Positions 16,826-25,452 of a stretch of DNA of 34,087 bases are shown in pieces. The notes beneath the pieces were generated by a model. It searched no databases. It was not told the DNA's origin and saw only the letters and a list, made by a program, of their open reading frames with translations. Location of the stretch: the NCBI GenBank assembly GCA_030523605.1, contig JAUNIE010000009.1:1-34087 (forward strand), read 5' to 3'. Every line of letters starts with the position of its first letter. Position 1 is the stretch's first letter. This DNA comes from Clostridia bacterium (GTDB lineage: Bacteria; Bacillota; Clostridia; Oscillospirales; Acutalibacteraceae). The translations under genes and the position numbers were made by a program.

Positions 16826-18100
16826 TTAAACTTTTTTATCCTTCGATGACAGTATTTTTCTATTTGGATTGACGGGGTCCGCAACAAACGCAATGCTTCG
16901 CAAAATTGACGTCTTAAATATTCCCCAATCACTAGTGCCTCTGCTTCTTTTCATATTTATAACTCCGTTTTTAAAATCACATTCCTCCGCAAGCCGATGA
17001 AATTCTATCAAAGCTTCGTTTTTAATAACTCGTTTAGAGTCCGCAAATCCCATTAATTTTTGCCAGCAGCGTGTGGCGTTGGCCTCCAAAAGCGAAGTTA
17101 CATCATCGGGCCTACAATGTTTATTTTCAATTTGTGCCAAAAACTTAACTAAATCCACAACTTTCTGAGGTTGCCTGATATGTGCGACGCATCCATAAGG
17201 TTTTTCCCTTTTGCAAAATTTACTTATCATATCGACAACCGACTGGTCTATTTCTATCTGCAGTTTTTTATTTAATTTGAGTTCTTCGTCTATTTTTGGA
17301 GATGGACTTTTCGCCAAGTTTATTGTGGTAACATCACTCACATAACCTCTACGGTCAGGCAACACAATATTCAAAGTATCCAAACTCGGATAGCCTTCAA
17401 ACAGTTCTTTTATACCTTCACAATCTGCGTAATCCTCAGGCTCGGATTTCCCTGTTGGCTCAGAATTTAGTTTATGCTTTTGCTCAAGGTTGGTGTTTAC
17501 TGTTTCTTCGTCACAGCTATCTTGAGGATTAAACAGCGTTGGCAAATACCCATATGCTTCATCATCCGGTTCACACGTATCGTCCACTTCATTTATCATT
17601 GGTTTCGTTTCGAGTTTTTGCTTCATTTCCGGTTCTGAATTTGCCGGTACTTCAGATACTTTTTCAGGTTCAATTTTTATCTCAACACCTGAACTTTCCG
17701 GTGGAACATGACTAAATTCAGGCACAGATTTGGGCTTTACCTCAGCTTGCACATTAAAAGTTTTTTCCGCTTGCTGCTGACTCTTAACATCATCACGGCG
17801 CAGATTATCCGTTTCTTTTTGTTTATCCTGGTTAATTTCTTTGCTCTTCCACGGTCTTATGCATAAAAGAAGGAGTAAAACTATTCCAGCCCCTACACCA
17901 CTGCCTATTGCTGCGGATTTTTTTGGATTTTTTTTGATTTTATCCCTCAAAGCACAAAAAGCGTATTTAATTTTCTGACCAAAAGACATGCTTATTCTTG
18001 GATTATAGTTTTTTATCGCTTCCACGCTATAATTTGAATTTTGAAAAATTATCAGTAACGACATAATGATCGAAACATATTTCTTAACATTTCTCTGCAT
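16826..18100 (-). CDS. Exported or anchored protein with acidic linker, unknown
   Basis: 424 residues from ATG 18100; a GTG at 18112 overlaps the GAGGTG ribosome site and is less likely. An N-terminal signal sequence (YVSIIMSLLIIFQ) is followed, after a basic stretch (DKIKKNPKKS), by a second hydrophobic helix (GSGVGAGIVLLLLLCI) and then a long Glu/Pro/Lys-rich linker (about 90-270) with the recurring short motif C-E-P-D-D-E / S-E-P-E-D-Y. The C-terminal 150 residues (IDQSVVDMISKFCKRE ... CWQKLMGFADSKRVI) look globular and helical with several Cys. No family is recognised. The two hydrophobic segments resemble the layout of the cysteine protease at 26497-27558. Confidence 0.8.
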   Translation of the reverse strand: MQRNVKKYVSIIMSLLIIFQNSNYSVEAIKNYNPRISMSFGQKIKYAFCALRDKIKKNPKKSAAIGSGVGAGIVLLLLLCIRPWKSKEINQDKQKETDNLRRDDVKSQQQAEKTFNVQAEVKPKSVPEFSHVPPESSGVEIKIEPEKVSEVPANSEPEMKQKLETKPMINEVDDTCEPDDEAYGYLPTLFNPQDSCDEETVNTNLEQKHKLNSEPTGKSEPEDYADCEGIKELFEGYPSLDTLNIVLPDRRGYVSDVTTINLAKSPSPKIDEELKLNKKLQIEIDQSVVDMISKFCKREKPYGCVAHIRQPQKVVDLVKFLAQIENKHCRPDDVTSLLEANATRCWQKLMGFADSKRVIKNEALIEFHRLAEECDFKNGVINMKRSRGTSDWGIFKTSILRSIAFVADPVNPNRKILSSKDKKV

Positions 18101-18123
18101 ACTAAAAATCACACCTCGATAAG

Positions 18124-18169
18124 AACGGTTTTACCAGACCGTTATATCATTTTTAGATGTGATTTTCAA
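18124..18169 (-). promoter_or_regulatory. Promoter with adjoining 5' hairpin
   Basis: TTGAAA (18164-18169), 17-base spacer, TATAAC (18141-18146). A 6-bp hairpin AACGGT/ACCGTT (18124-18143) overlaps the -10 end and the start point, an arrangement like that of the GG-leader array promoter at 1129-1186. Confidence 0.7.
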
Positions 18170-18211
18170 CTGTTTTTCATTCGGCTTTCATACACATTTA
18201 ACACTTATCCA

Positions 18212-18730
18212 TTAGTCCAAAATATTGATATTACCCAAATAATCACAACTTATTCTTCTGCTAAATGTGTCTTGGACTTTACCCATGTACTTAAACTCTA
18301 CATCAGCAATTCCCGCACCTTCATCGGTAGTGTTATTTGCCTTGCGTGTAGAAATATTAATAGCATAATCGGTGTCTTTAGCTATACTTCCGTAAGAAGT
18401 ACCAAGACATTCGCATTCTCTTGTCTTTTCATTGTATTTGAATTTCATTATAATGGTAAATTCTGCCAAAACTTCTTTTGTGACCCTATTAACATAAGAA
18501 ATCACATTTTTTACACATATGTACTTAAACGGGTTTGATTTCAGCTTACCGTTATATCCGTACTTAATTATACTTCTATGCTCCTCACGGCTCAGCGTAG
18601 AAGAAATTTTTGTATTGAAAGTTTCTTCCTCATTCATCATCGGCTTACCCACATCAACACATTCGGCAAATCCCATCACAATGCAAAATGCAAAACCAAA
18701 AGCCAAAATTTTTTTAATAATATTTTTCAT
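18212..18730 (-). CDS. Small exported beta protein, phospholipase operon
   Basis: 172 residues with a signal peptide (MKNIIKKILAFGFAFCIVMG). The mature part is predicted to be mostly beta: VLAEFTIIMKFKYNEKT, IADVEFKYM and a C-terminal SCDYLGNINI. These pieces line up loosely with FTFRYDKKE and FCDTSGEIGI of the next upstream protein, so the two are probably diverged paralogues (by eye only). It is the third gene of an operon after the phospholipase C-like gene, 15 bases after its neighbour, with a GGAGGGAG ribosome site. The function is unknown; an extracellular accessory or immunity-like partner of the lipase is one possibility. Confidence 0.8.
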   Translation of the reverse strand: MKNIIKKILAFGFAFCIVMGFAECVDVGKPMMNEEETFNTKISSTLSREEHRSIIKYGYNGKLKSNPFKYICVKNVISYVNRVTKEVLAEFTIIMKFKYNEKTRECECLGTSYGSIAKDTDYAINISTRKANNTTDEGAGIADVEFKYMGKVQDTFSRRISCDYLGNINILD

Positions 18731-18745
18731 AACTCTCCCTCCTTA

Positions 18746-19309
18746 TCACCATCTTACATCTGAATTTATTCCTATTTCGCCGCTGGTATCACAGAATATA
18801 TCCATAAATCCGTCACACATATACTGATAATTGCCAACAAAATTCTTATCGTAAACACGGTACTGATTCGAAACGGAGCAAACTCCGTCATCAACCGATA
18901 TTCTAGAAAGCGGGCTTATTTTCCAGCTTGTTACCGTAAATTCACTTGAAATATCTTCCGGCGAAATCTCTACTTGCTCTTTTTTATCATATCTAAACGT
19001 AAACTTCTGCTTTACTTCAGCTTTCGTTTCGTAGACATTTTCTTTTATTCGCTTTTTGAATTGCTTTGTCACGCTGACGCCTTTTTTGTAAATTTCAACA
19101 TTATTATCGTTACCAAAATACACCTCTTCTTCGCCAACCTCAAGCGTTTCAAAAACTTGAATATTTCCATCACATAAAATCTTACCACACGAAACTTTTT
19201 CGCTGTGAGCAGGTTTCGCTTCAAAAATGTTTACATTCATAGCTAAAAAAGCCAAAGCAAATTCCAAAACAAAACATATTAACAAATTTAAATATAATCT
19301 TCTTTTCAT
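18746..19309 (-). CDS. Small exported protein, phospholipase operon
   Basis: 187 residues. A basic start and one hydrophobic segment (LNLLICFVLEFALAFLAMNV) form a signal peptide or membrane anchor. The rest is rich in beta-forming residues, with VEIYKKGVSVTKQFKKR, KQKFTFRYDKKEQVE and a C-terminal FCDTSGEIGI. Six Cys are present after the leader region, possibly disulfide-bonded outside the cell. It sits 26 bases after the phospholipase gene and ends TGG TGA TAA within the ribosome-site region of the next gene. No family is assigned. Confidence 0.8.
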   Translation of the reverse strand: MKRRLYLNLLICFVLEFALAFLAMNVNIFEAKPAHSEKVSCGKILCDGNIQVFETLEVGEEEVYFGNDNNVEIYKKGVSVTKQFKKRIKENVYETKAEVKQKFTFRYDKKEQVEISPEDISSEFTVTSWKISPLSRISVDDGVCSVSNQYRVYDKNFVGNYQYMCDGFMDIFCDTSGEIGINSDVRW

Positions 19310-19335
19310 AACTCAATTTCACCTGCCTTAAAAAC

Positions 19336-20109
19336 TCAATCTTTTGATATTTCTATAAAAAATCTGTACATAAGACCTGAAACATTCTTCTGTGCGTTTG
19401 ATACCGCATTTTTCGCAAGCTTTTCTTTATCCATTTTCTTGTTTTCAAGATAATAAAAATTGTCCGCCGAAAGTGTTGATGCAAATCTTGCAATTGTATC
19501 AAATGTATTGGTTTCGTAATACCTAAGCGACTCCGGAACAATCTCCAGTTTGCATTCGTTACATAAACTATCGCAGTATTTTTCGAAATCAACGTGCATT
19601 TGCAGCTTCTTAACCGAATCAGAAGGCAACTCATATGCGGTATGTACGGGTGTATTCATATCTTCCATAAAATGTACAGATCTTCCGAGTTCTTGATATG
19701 CCATATTTTTATCACCGATTTTATAATTATTCACGGCATTTTCAAAATGCTCTCTTGAACGTTTAAGAGCCGATTCCGTTTCGTTCATAAAATTCGTTTC
19801 GGTTATCGGATTATAAAAATGGTACTTATATATCCCCTGAGTCTCATCTTTATCGGGCTGTGTACTATATATAATCAAAAGCTCCTTGTATTCTTTCTCA
19901 TCTTTTTTGAAAAAATCCGAAGCCTTTGCTAAATTCGGATATTTTGCACTCGTATCGCTGTCACAATCCATTTTAGTAAAAGCTTCAAAACTCGTTTTTG
20001 TGACATATTGATGTGCGGTATCATTGAATGCGTCGGCACCAAAAAGTGAAAAAATACCAAAACTGAAAATTACCGACATTAGTTTTTTAGTTAGTATCTT
20101 TTTAAGCAT
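19336..20109 (-). CDS. Secreted zinc-dependent phospholipase C-like enzyme
   Basis: 257 residues with a signal peptide ending near ADA27. The zinc ligand pattern of the bacterial PLC/alpha-toxin family is visible: His33, an Asp in PDKDE (86-89), His97 (YKYHFYNP), His146-x3-Asp150-x5-His156 (RSVHFMEDMNTPVH) and His172-x3-Glu176 (MHVDFE). The first ligand, normally the N-terminal Trp of the mature enzyme, is not evident; the mature start would be FNDTAH. There is no C-terminal C2-like membrane-binding domain, so it is the single-domain type (as in B. cereus PC-PLC), not full alpha-toxin. It should hydrolyse phospholipid head groups outside the cell. It leads a three-gene operon with an AAGGGGAGG ribosome site. 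Confidence 0.88.
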   Translation of the reverse strand: MLKKILTKKLMSVIFSFGIFSLFGADAFNDTAHQYVTKTSFEAFTKMDCDSDTSAKYPNLAKASDFFKKDEKEYKELLIIYSTQPDKDETQGIYKYHFYNPITETNFMNETESALKRSREHFENAVNNYKIGDKNMAYQELGRSVHFMEDMNTPVHTAYELPSDSVKKLQMHVDFEKYCDSLCNECKLEIVPESLRYYETNTFDTIARFASTLSADNFYYLENKKMDKEKLAKNAVSNAQKNVSGLMYRFFIEISKD

Positions 20110-20395
20110 TATTACCTCCCCTTTCTAAAAAATACTAATCTTTAATTTTAAACTCCCCCCTTTACTCTAGAATAAACTATATACATAAAATATAAAATAT
20201 TAATTTATACTTATGATGTATAATATTATAACATATTTTTGTTAGAAGTAAACAGTTTATTTCAAAAAATTATTAAATCCCATAATTTACACGCCTAAAA
20301 ACAACCTGCTTCCACCAAATATAACAAACGTATTGATTAATCGTATTTAAAAGTATATCATTAATATAGCAGTAATAATTTATCGGAGGAATAAC

Positions 20396-21490
20396 ATGAA
20401 AATAGGAATAGTAGGACTTCCAAATGTTGGTAAAAGTACACTCTTTAACGCTATAACAAATGCCGGAGCTATGTCGGCAAACTACCCTTTCTGCACTGTT
20501 GAACCTAATATAGGAGTAGTTTCGGTGCCCGACAAACGCCTGGAAAAACTTACAGAAATGTACGATCCCGAAAAAGTTACTCCCGCAACTATTGAATTTG
20601 TGGATATTGCAGGACTTGTCGAAGGCGCCGCAAAAGGTGAAGGGCTGGGAAACAAATTCCTTGGAAATATTCGTGAAGTTGATGCGGTCGCTCACGTTGT
20701 AAGATGTTTCGAAAATGACGATATAATCCACGTTAACGGGAAAGTCGACCCCAAAAAAGATATTGAAATAATTAATTTGGAATTGATTTTTTCCGATATA
20801 GAAATGATTGAAAAAAGAATCGCTAAACTTCAGAAATTACTCAAGGCAGATAAAAAATATGAGTTTGAAATACAACTTTGCCAAAAGGTACTGGAAAATC
20901 TACAATCGGGCAAAATGGCAAAGGCCATAGATTACTCTACGGAAGAACTCGAAATAATTGAAAAAATTGACCTTTTGACGTTGAAGCCTGTGATATATGT
21001 TGCAAATATGTCTGAACAGGATTTCGCAGAAGATATATCAAAAAATAAAAATTACAATATAGTAAAAGAAATTGCAGAAAAAGAAAATTCGGCCGTACTG
21101 CCGATATGCGCAGAGCTTGAAGCTCAGATTTCAGAGATGGAAGAAAGTGAAAAACTGGATTTCTTAAAAGATATCGGGCTTGAAGAATCAGGGCTGGACA
21201 GGCTAATCTCCGCTTGCTACAAACTTTTAGGGCTCATATCGTACTTAACCGCAGGGAAACCTGAAGTAAGGGCTTGGACAATCAAAAAAGGCACAAAAGC
21301 CCCACAAGCGGCCGGAAAAATACATTCGGACTTTGAAAGAGGTTTTATCCGTGCCGAAGTAATATCGTTTGACAAGCTCGTAGAATGCGGTTCGCTCGTC
21401 GCCGCCAAAGAAAAAGGGTTAGTGCGCTCCGAAGGCAAAGATTACATAATGAATGACGGCGATGTCGTACTTTTCAGATTTAACGTTTAG
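20396..21490 (+). CDS. ychF: YchF/OLA1-type ATPase
   Basis: 364 residues, normal length. Walker [10 protein letters not shown] (7-15), D-I-A-G-L-V-E-G-A (G3 with the Leu in place of the catalytic Gln, typical of the HAS class), the NMSE motif in place of NKxD that shifts preference to ATP, a coiled-coil insert and a C-terminal TGS domain ([21 protein letters not shown]). It binds ribosomes and is linked to stress responses. The start follows a TCGGAGGAA ribosome site. It is followed 17 bases later by the uracil-DNA glycosylase gene. Confidence 0.96.
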   Translation: MKIGIVGLPNVGKSTLFNAITNAGAMSANYPFCTVEPNIGVVSVPDKRLEKLTEMYDPEKVTPATIEFVDIAGLVEGAAKGEGLGNKFLGNIREVDAVAHVVRCFENDDIIHVNGKVDPKKDIEIINLELIFSDIEMIEKRIAKLQKLLKADKKYEFEIQLCQKVLENLQSGKMAKAIDYSTEELEIIEKIDLLTLKPVIYVANMSEQDFAEDISKNKNYNIVKEIAEKENSAVLPICAELEAQISEMEESEKLDFLKDIGLEESGLDRLISACYKLLGLISYLTAGKPEVRAWTIKKGTKAPQAAGKIHSDFERGFIRAEVISFDKLVECGSLVAAKEKGLVRSEGKDYIMNDGDVVLFRFNV

Positions 21491-21507
21491 ACTGGGGTAA
21501 AGATTAA

Positions 21508-22083
21508 ATGTACGAAGAATGGGAAACTCTTAAAAACGACTGTTTAAAATGCACGAAATGCGGACTCTGCGAAACGAGAACAAACGTAGTCTTCGGATAC
21601 GGAAATCCTCTTTCGGAAGTGATGTTTATTGGCGAAGGGCCTGGCGAGCAAGAAGACCTACAAGGTAAACCATTTGTGGGGCGCTCGGGTAAACTGCTCG
21701 ACAAAATGCTTGCGGAAATCGGACTCAGCCGTGAAGAAAATATCTACATAGCGAATATCGTAAAATGCAGGCCGCCGAAAAACCGTGACCCCCTCCCCGA
21801 AGAACAAGAAATGTGCATAGATTGGCTAAGAAATCAAACCGCACTTCTAAATCCAAAAATAATCGTGGCTGTGGGCAGAATCGCAGCAATGAAGATAATC
21901 GACGATAAAATTAAAATAACAAAAGATCACGGTAAATTCTACAAAAAGAAGAATATTCTTTTCATGCCTACCATACACCCTGCCGCAGTGCTGCGAAACC
22001 CAAAACAAAAAGTTTTGGTTGAAGAAGATTTTCGGAATCTGAAACAAAAGATTGAAGAAATTTGCACATCAACGTACGATTAA
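21508..22083 (+). CDS. Uracil-DNA glycosylase, family 4 (Fe-S)
   Basis: 191 residues. It removes uracil from DNA. The N-terminal cysteines (C15-T-K-C18-G-L-C, plus Cys12) together with Cys of VKCRPPKNRDP and EMCIDWL supply the 4Fe-4S cluster of family-4 enzymes. Motif 1 is G-E-G-P-G-E-Q-E-D with GKPFVGRSGKLLD, and the late motif is M-P-T-I-H-P-A-A-V-L-R. The length is typical. It probably forms an operon with ychF (17-base gap) and the ATPase gene that follows. Confidence 0.94.
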   Translation: MYEEWETLKNDCLKCTKCGLCETRTNVVFGYGNPLSEVMFIGEGPGEQEDLQGKPFVGRSGKLLDKMLAEIGLSREENIYIANIVKCRPPKNRDPLPEEQEMCIDWLRNQTALLNPKIIVAVGRIAAMKIIDDKIKITKDHGKFYKKKNILFMPTIHPAAVLRNPKQKVLVEEDFRNLKQKIEEICTSTYD

Positions 22084-22137
22084 AGAACAAAGACATGGTT
22101 AAATTCATAGTATGCCTTAGAAGGAGTGGATTTAACT

Positions 22138-23241
22138 ATGTCTAATACTTTTGCAAAAGATTTTTTCTTGGCGACCAAAACGTGCGAGGGGTTCTTCTCT
22201 GTTTTTGAACACCTCTACTACCCAAAAGAAGGCTGGTTTTGCTATATTTTAAAAGGCGGACCAGGCACGGGAAAATCAACGCTTATGAAAAAAATTGCCG
22301 AAAAAGCAGAAAAATTACACATCGAAACGGAACTTATTCACTGCTCATCGGACCCAAAATCCCTCGACGCAGTAATATTTCCGGAGCTTAAAGTGTGCGT
22401 GGCGGACGGAACCGCTCCACATGTAATCGAACCAAAATACCCGGGGGTATCCGAAAAGATAATTAATCTGGGTGAGTTTTGGAACGAAAAAAAGCTCCGA
22501 AAAAATTCGGAAACTCTCATCAGATTATTTGAAGAAAATGAGCACTTTCATAAAAAAGCGTCTGTATATTTGAAGGCGTTGGGCGGCATAAAAAAATCTC
22601 AAAATCAAATATTAGAGAAAGCTACGGAACCGAAAAAACTCAAAGAATTTATAGATAAACTTTCAAAGACTGTTTTTGAGAATGTAAAATACTCAAAATC
22701 GCCGAACGAAAAACTTAGATTTGCAGACGCTATCACACCCGACGGGCGCACCATCTTTGAAAATTCCGCTAACTATAACGCCAAAAACACTTACATAATT
22801 GAAGATAAACATGAAATAATTTCAAATCAAATTTTACAAGGTATCCGCCGAGAAGCTATAAAAAAAGGCATGAATATTACATCATTCCTTGCACCTTTAT
22901 TCCCTGAAAATCAGTTAAGAGCCGTTTATTTACCTGAAATTTCCACCATGTTTATTGCCAAAAATCCAAAAACCGAGTCTGATTTATTTAAAAATTTAAA
23001 AAATATTAAAAAAATTAACACAACCAAATTTTTTAATACCGAAATTTTGAAATCTCATAGAAACTTGCTCACACTTTATGAAAAAGTATCTGACGAACTA
23101 CTAAAAAAAGCCACTCAGAATTTATCCTCAGCGCTCAAAAATCACGATAAAATAGAAGAAATGTATATATCTGCGATGGACTATAAAAAAATAAATAAAA
23201 CAGCAGATAAATTAATATCTGCCATTCTACCTAAAAACTAA
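22138..23241 (+). CDS. P-loop ATPase of unknown role
   Basis: 367 residues from ATG 22138; a GTG at 22126 overlaps AAGGAG and is less likely. Walker A is G-G-P-G-T-G-K-S-T (40-48), preceded by a conserved-looking TCEGFFSVFEHLYYP lead. The middle (about 120-190) is a helical insert rich in Lys and Glu, and the second half may be a degenerate second ATPase domain (NTYIIEDKHEIISNQILQGI). It resembles a Firmicutes family of uncharacterised nucleotide-kinase-like ATPases. The stop overlaps the convergent small peptide gene 23238-23411 by three bases. Confidence 0.85.
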   Translation: MSNTFAKDFFLATKTCEGFFSVFEHLYYPKEGWFCYILKGGPGTGKSTLMKKIAEKAEKLHIETELIHCSSDPKSLDAVIFPELKVCVADGTAPHVIEPKYPGVSEKIINLGEFWNEKKLRKNSETLIRLFEENEHFHKKASVYLKALGGIKKSQNQILEKATEPKKLKEFIDKLSKTVFENVKYSKSPNEKLRFADAITPDGRTIFENSANYNAKNTYIIEDKHEIISNQILQGIRREAIKKGMNITSFLAPLFPENQLRAVYLPEISTMFIAKNPKTESDLFKNLKNIKKINTTKFFNTEILKSHRNLLTLYEKVSDELLKKATQNLSSALKNHDKIEEMYISAMDYKKINKTADKLISAILPKN

Positions 23242-23411
23242 TGCCTATTATAAACCGTTTTTGATGGGTCACGAACAGGGTCAATATTCGCCCCACAGTT
23301 ATTCAAAAATGTAATTACAAGAATTGGGAATCCACACAAGGAAACTACAAGTTTAGAAACCTTCACGAATCCATCCCAAACTTCTTTGGCTATTTCCATT
23401 GGCTTAGACAT
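23238..23411 (-). CDS. 57-residue amphipathic/hydrophobic peptide
   Basis: An ATG at 23411 behind AGGAGAG gives 57 residues. It has an amphipathic start (MSKPMEIAKEVWDGFVKVSK), a hydrophobic membrane-length segment (LVVSLCGFPILVITFL) containing one Cys, then NNCGANIDPVRDPSKTV with a second Cys and a short tail. It lies 13 bases after the 43-residue peptide gene and shares its promoter. Its stop overlaps that of the convergent ATPase gene. No family is recognised; it could be a membrane-active peptide, a toxin-like protein or a small membrane regulator. Reality rests on two consecutive good ribosome sites and a promoter. Confidence 0.7.
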   Translation of the reverse strand: MSKPMEIAKEVWDGFVKVSKLVVSLCGFPILVITFLNNCGANIDPVRDPSKTVYNRH

Positions 23412-23424
23412 TTAACATACTCTC

Positions 23425-23556
23425 CTAACTTTTACTTATAAACATATTACCATATTTTAAAACTAATTGTATAACGTTCATACCGTCATTCATTAAACCG
23501 TCTACCCCTTTTCCAAGAGCGAAAAATGAACACAAAATACAGAAAAGACGCCACAT
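23425..23556 (-). CDS. 43-residue signal-like hydrophobic peptide
   Basis: An ATG at 23556 follows a strong GGGAGG. The peptide starts with a hydrophobic, Cys-containing stretch (MWRLFCILCSFFALGKGVDG) and continues NDGMNVIQLVLKYGNMFISKS, which can form a second amphipathic helix. It could be a small membrane peptide or a secreted peptide with a short signal. It is the first gene of a two-peptide unit. No homologue is recognised. Confidence 0.7.
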   Translation of the reverse strand: MWRLFCILCSFFALGKGVDGLMNDGMNVIQLVLKYGNMFISKS

Positions 23557-23602
23557 AATGCTGAACCTCCCAACTTAATTTCATTAGGGTAAATGCAGTA
23601 TT

Positions 23603-23631
23603 ATTTTACCAAACCGCACAGTGTTATTCAA
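23603..23631 (-). promoter_or_regulatory. Promoter of the two-peptide unit
   Basis: TTGAAT (23626-23631), 17-base spacer, TAAAAT (23603-23608) preceded by TTTGG, which adds an extended -10 TG. The start point lies about 40 bases before the first peptide's ATG. Confidence 0.75.
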
Positions 23632-23683
23632 CAATCAGGAGATAGTAATTTTTAAAGGAATATTTTAATTTTTAATGATTTTT

Positions 23684-24076
23684 CTACAAATTCATATAGC
23701 CGGATAATTCTTTAATGCGCCCAAACTGGCCACTAATATACAAATAGCCAAAAACAGCCTCCAAACCTGTTGCAATATGATAAATTTGCGGCGAAGATTT
23801 TTTAGGAACATTTCCTATATGTGCGTTTCTGCCACGCTTATATACTGAGGTTTCCCTATCATTTAATATCGGTTCAATGGTACGAAAAAACTCGGCCTGC
23901 GCCTCACAGCAGACAGCATCTACTTTGCGCTTATTAACCTCGCCGATATCTGCATCATATTTTGACGAAAGCGTTTCTCGCACGAGAAGTTCAAAAACGG
24001 CATCACCCACAAACGCCAGTTTATCTGAACTTAGCAAAAACGCTTCTTTTTCGGAATATACACTATCTAAAAACAT
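23684..24076 (-). CDS. mrnC: Mini-ribonuclease III
   Basis: 130 residues from ATG 24076. This is an RNase III catalytic domain without a dsRNA-binding domain, which matures 23S rRNA ends in Firmicutes. The signature is seen in KLAFVGDAVFELLVRE (catalytic Asp) and GLEAVFGYLYISG (catalytic Glu). KRGRNAHIGNVPK is also typical of the family. A TTG at 24106 would overlap obgE and add ten residues; the ATG gives the usual family length. It is the last gene of the rplU-prp-rpmA-obgE-mrnC cluster. Confidence 0.93.
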   Translation of the reverse strand: MFLDSVYSEKEAFLLSSDKLAFVGDAVFELLVRETLSSKYDADIGEVNKRKVDAVCCEAQAEFFRTIEPILNDRETSVYKRGRNAHIGNVPKKSSPQIYHIATGLEAVFGYLYISGQFGRIKELSGYMNL

Positions 24077-24089
24077 AATCGCACCGCTT

Positions 24090-25358
24090 TTATTCAAAAA
24101 ATTCAAATTCCATGTCGTCTATTTTTATCGTATCGCCGGGTTTAGCGCCCTTAGCCTTCAAAGCATCCATTAGCCCGGCTTTAACTATATAATTTTGGAA
24201 GTATTCCATAGAATCATAATCCTTGAAATTTACCGAATTCATAAGCTTTTTGAGCCACCCCGCACTTGCCACATAAACGCCGTTCACATTTTTTATCGTG
24301 AGCGGTTCGTCTTTATCGTCTTTTTCCAGATAATTGCCCGCATTCGGAGTGAACAAACTTGCACTCGGCAATTTACTTAGCATTTCCGCTACCTTATCAA
24401 GCATTTCTTTAATACCTTTTTGGCTTATCGCTGAAATCGCTATAAACTCGTAGCCTTTTTGTGTCACGTAATTTTTGAATTTATCAATTTGTTCGGGCGT
24501 TGCTATTTCAGACTTATTCCCAACCACAAGCATCGGTCGTTTGGCAAGTTCGCCACTAAATTTTTCAAGTTCCGAATTTATTATATCAAAATCGTCGCAG
24601 GGATTTCTGCCTTCGCTCCCCGAAACGTCAACAACATGTAAAAACATTCTACAGCGTTCAACATGCCTTAAAAATTTATGTCCGAGCCCCACGCCTTTCC
24701 ATGCGCCTTCGATAAGACCGGGGATATCCGCCATTACGAATGAAGTTTCATCGTCGTATTTGACAACCCCTAAAATTGGCGAGATAGTCGTAAAATGGTA
24801 ATTTGCAATTTGCGGTTTTGCCTCGCTCACACTTGAAATAATAGTCGATTTTCCTACGTTTGGATATCCTACCAAGCCCACGTCCGCCAGAAGTTTCAGC
24901 TCTAATTTTACAAGCAGTTCGGGAGTTTCTTCTCCGGGCTTTGCAAAACGTGGTGACTGTTTAATCGGTCCCGCAAAATTCATATTTCCCGCTCCACCAC
25001 GGCCGCCCGGAGCTATAACATAAGGTTTATCCTCCGAAACATCAGCTATCAATTTGTCGGTTTCGGCATCTTTTATGAGCGTACCAAACGGAACACGCAC
25101 GATAAGGTCTTCACCTTTTTTACCCGACTTTTTCCCTGACGAACCGTTTTGCCCACTCTTTGCGAAAAATTTCTTCTTATATCTAAACTCGGAAAGCGTT
25201 GACAAATTGCTATCTGCTTTAAAAATAACAGAACCGCCTCGGCCGCCGTTACCGCCGTCGGGTCCGCCTGTCATTGTTAGTTTATCACGATGAAATGAGA
25301 TCGCTCCGTCACCGCCTTTTCCCGCCTTAATTTTTATCTTCGCAGTATCTACAAACAT
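24090..25358 (-). CDS. obgE: Obg GTPase, ribosome assembly
   Basis: 422 residues. The N-terminal glycine-rich Obg fold (1-158, with GGPDGGNGGRGG and APGGRGGAGN), the G domain with G1 G-Y-P-N-V-G-K-S-T (164-172), D-I-P-G-L and N-K-S-E, and a C-terminal OCT domain (about 345-422) typical of Gram-positive Obg. It is essential for 50S maturation and stress and sporulation signalling. It lies downstream of rpmA across an intrinsic terminator, so it is probably partly uncoupled from the ribosomal protein genes. Confidence 0.97.
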   Translation of the reverse strand: MFVDTAKIKIKAGKGGDGAISFHRDKLTMTGGPDGGNGGRGGSVIFKADSNLSTLSEFRYKKKFFAKSGQNGSSGKKSGKKGEDLIVRVPFGTLIKDAETDKLIADVSEDKPYVIAPGGRGGAGNMNFAGPIKQSPRFAKPGEETPELLVKLELKLLADVGLVGYPNVGKSTIISSVSEAKPQIANYHFTTISPILGVVKYDDETSFVMADIPGLIEGAWKGVGLGHKFLRHVERCRMFLHVVDVSGSEGRNPCDDFDIINSELEKFSGELAKRPMLVVGNKSEIATPEQIDKFKNYVTQKGYEFIAISAISQKGIKEMLDKVAEMLSKLPSASLFTPNAGNYLEKDDKDEPLTIKNVNGVYVASAGWLKKLMNSVNFKDYDSMEYFQNYIVKAGLMDALKAKGAKPGDTIKIDDMEFEFFE

Positions 25359-25380
25359 TTTTGCACCTTCTTTTTTATAA

Positions 25381-25422
25381 GTAATAAAACAAAGTGCGGA
25401 TCATCAAACAAATGACCCGCAT
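25381..25422 (-). terminator. Terminator between rpmA and obgE
   Basis: ATGCGGGTCAT (25412-25422) and ATGATCCGCAC (25394-25404) pair with one G-U over a short loop and are followed on the minus strand by TTTGTTTTATT. It would lower obgE expression relative to L21 and L27. Confidence 0.8.
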
Positions 25423-25452
25423 AAAACAATGTATATTTAAATTTCTATACAA

